Shown here: piece by piece, positions 5,716-5,750 of the stretch
How the letters are laid out: each line of letters begins with the position of its first letter
Position numbering within the stretch: the first letter of the stretch is position 1
NCBI GenBank assembly: GCA_019415335.1
Contig: DXKH01000033.1
Location: forward strand, 1 to 5,750
Length of the DNA: 5,750 nt
Origin: Citrobacter sp.
Lineage (GTDB): Bacteria > Pseudomonadota > Gammaproteobacteria > Enterobacterales > Enterobacteriaceae
Direction: 5' to 3'
Notes under the pieces: generated by a model
Databases searched by the model: none
Told to the model about the DNA's origin: nothing
The model's input: only the letters and a program-made list of their open reading frames with translations
Made by a program: the position numbers and the translations under genes

Positions 5716-5750
5716 ATGAGCGAACCCCTGTTAATTGCCCGCACGCCGGA
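5716..5750 (+). CDS. yjgR: Start of yjgR, predicted P-loop ATPase (HerA/DUF853 type)
   Basis: Only the first 11 complete codons are in the window, reading MSEPLLIARTP, plus two bases of a twelfth. This matches the N-terminus of E. coli YjgR as I recall it, and yjgR is the gene known to follow idnR. YjgR is a large (about 500-residue) predicted nucleotide-binding protein of the HerA/DUF853 type with no settled role. The strong Shine-Dalgarno supports the start. Nothing about the domain can be confirmed from so short a piece, so the name leans on gene order. Confidence 0.8.
   Translation, partial: MSEPLLIARTP

Noticed and set aside
1..5750. A new or undescribed multi-gene system
   Set aside because: All genes and their order match the known L-idonate (GntII) locus of E. 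coli and its usual neighbours. No unexplained gene, fusion, frameshift or mobile element is present.

Overview
The window matches an Escherichia coli chromosome, or a very close relative. It carries the GntII (L-idonate/gluconate) locus in the gene order known from E. coli: ahr(yjgB) > < idnK | idnD > idnO > idnT > idnR > yjgR >. Gene names rest on recognising the protein sequences, their motifs and the gene order; no database search was run. The locus is well characterised, and I see no mobile element, CRISPR array, tRNA or rRNA gene, or sign of recent transfer.

Layout. Positions 2-586 hold the 3' part of ahr (zinc-dependent aldehyde reductase). It converges on idnK (590-1153, minus strand, gluconate kinase), with only 3 bp between the stop codons. 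A 216-bp divergent control region (1154-1369) separates idnK from the idnD-idnO-idnT-idnR run (1370-5635 plus stop). In this region I see a good CRP site, a GntR/IdnR-like palindrome, and plausible -10 elements in both directions. The window ends with the first 11 complete codons of yjgR (5716-5750), a P-loop ATPase gene.

How the genes work together. IdnT brings L-idonate (also 5-ketogluconate and gluconate) across the inner membrane. IdnD oxidises L-idonate to 5-keto-D-gluconate, IdnO reduces that to D-gluconate, and IdnK phosphorylates it to 6-phosphogluconate for the Entner-Doudoroff and pentose phosphate routes. IdnR, a LacI-family regulator encoded last in the run, is known in E. coli as the positive regulator of this locus. 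The CRP site is centred 41.5 bp before the inferred idnD start of transcription, as expected for class II CRP activation.

The features that annotation of the proteins does not explain are small RNA-level structures. They are a tetraloop hairpin between idnO and idnT, a long GC-rich inverted repeat just before the idnR ribosome binding site, a hairpin inside the idnK 3' end that may serve the convergent ahr transcript, and a hairpin that could hide the yjgR ribosome binding site only in read-through transcripts. These are sequence observations with inferred roles.
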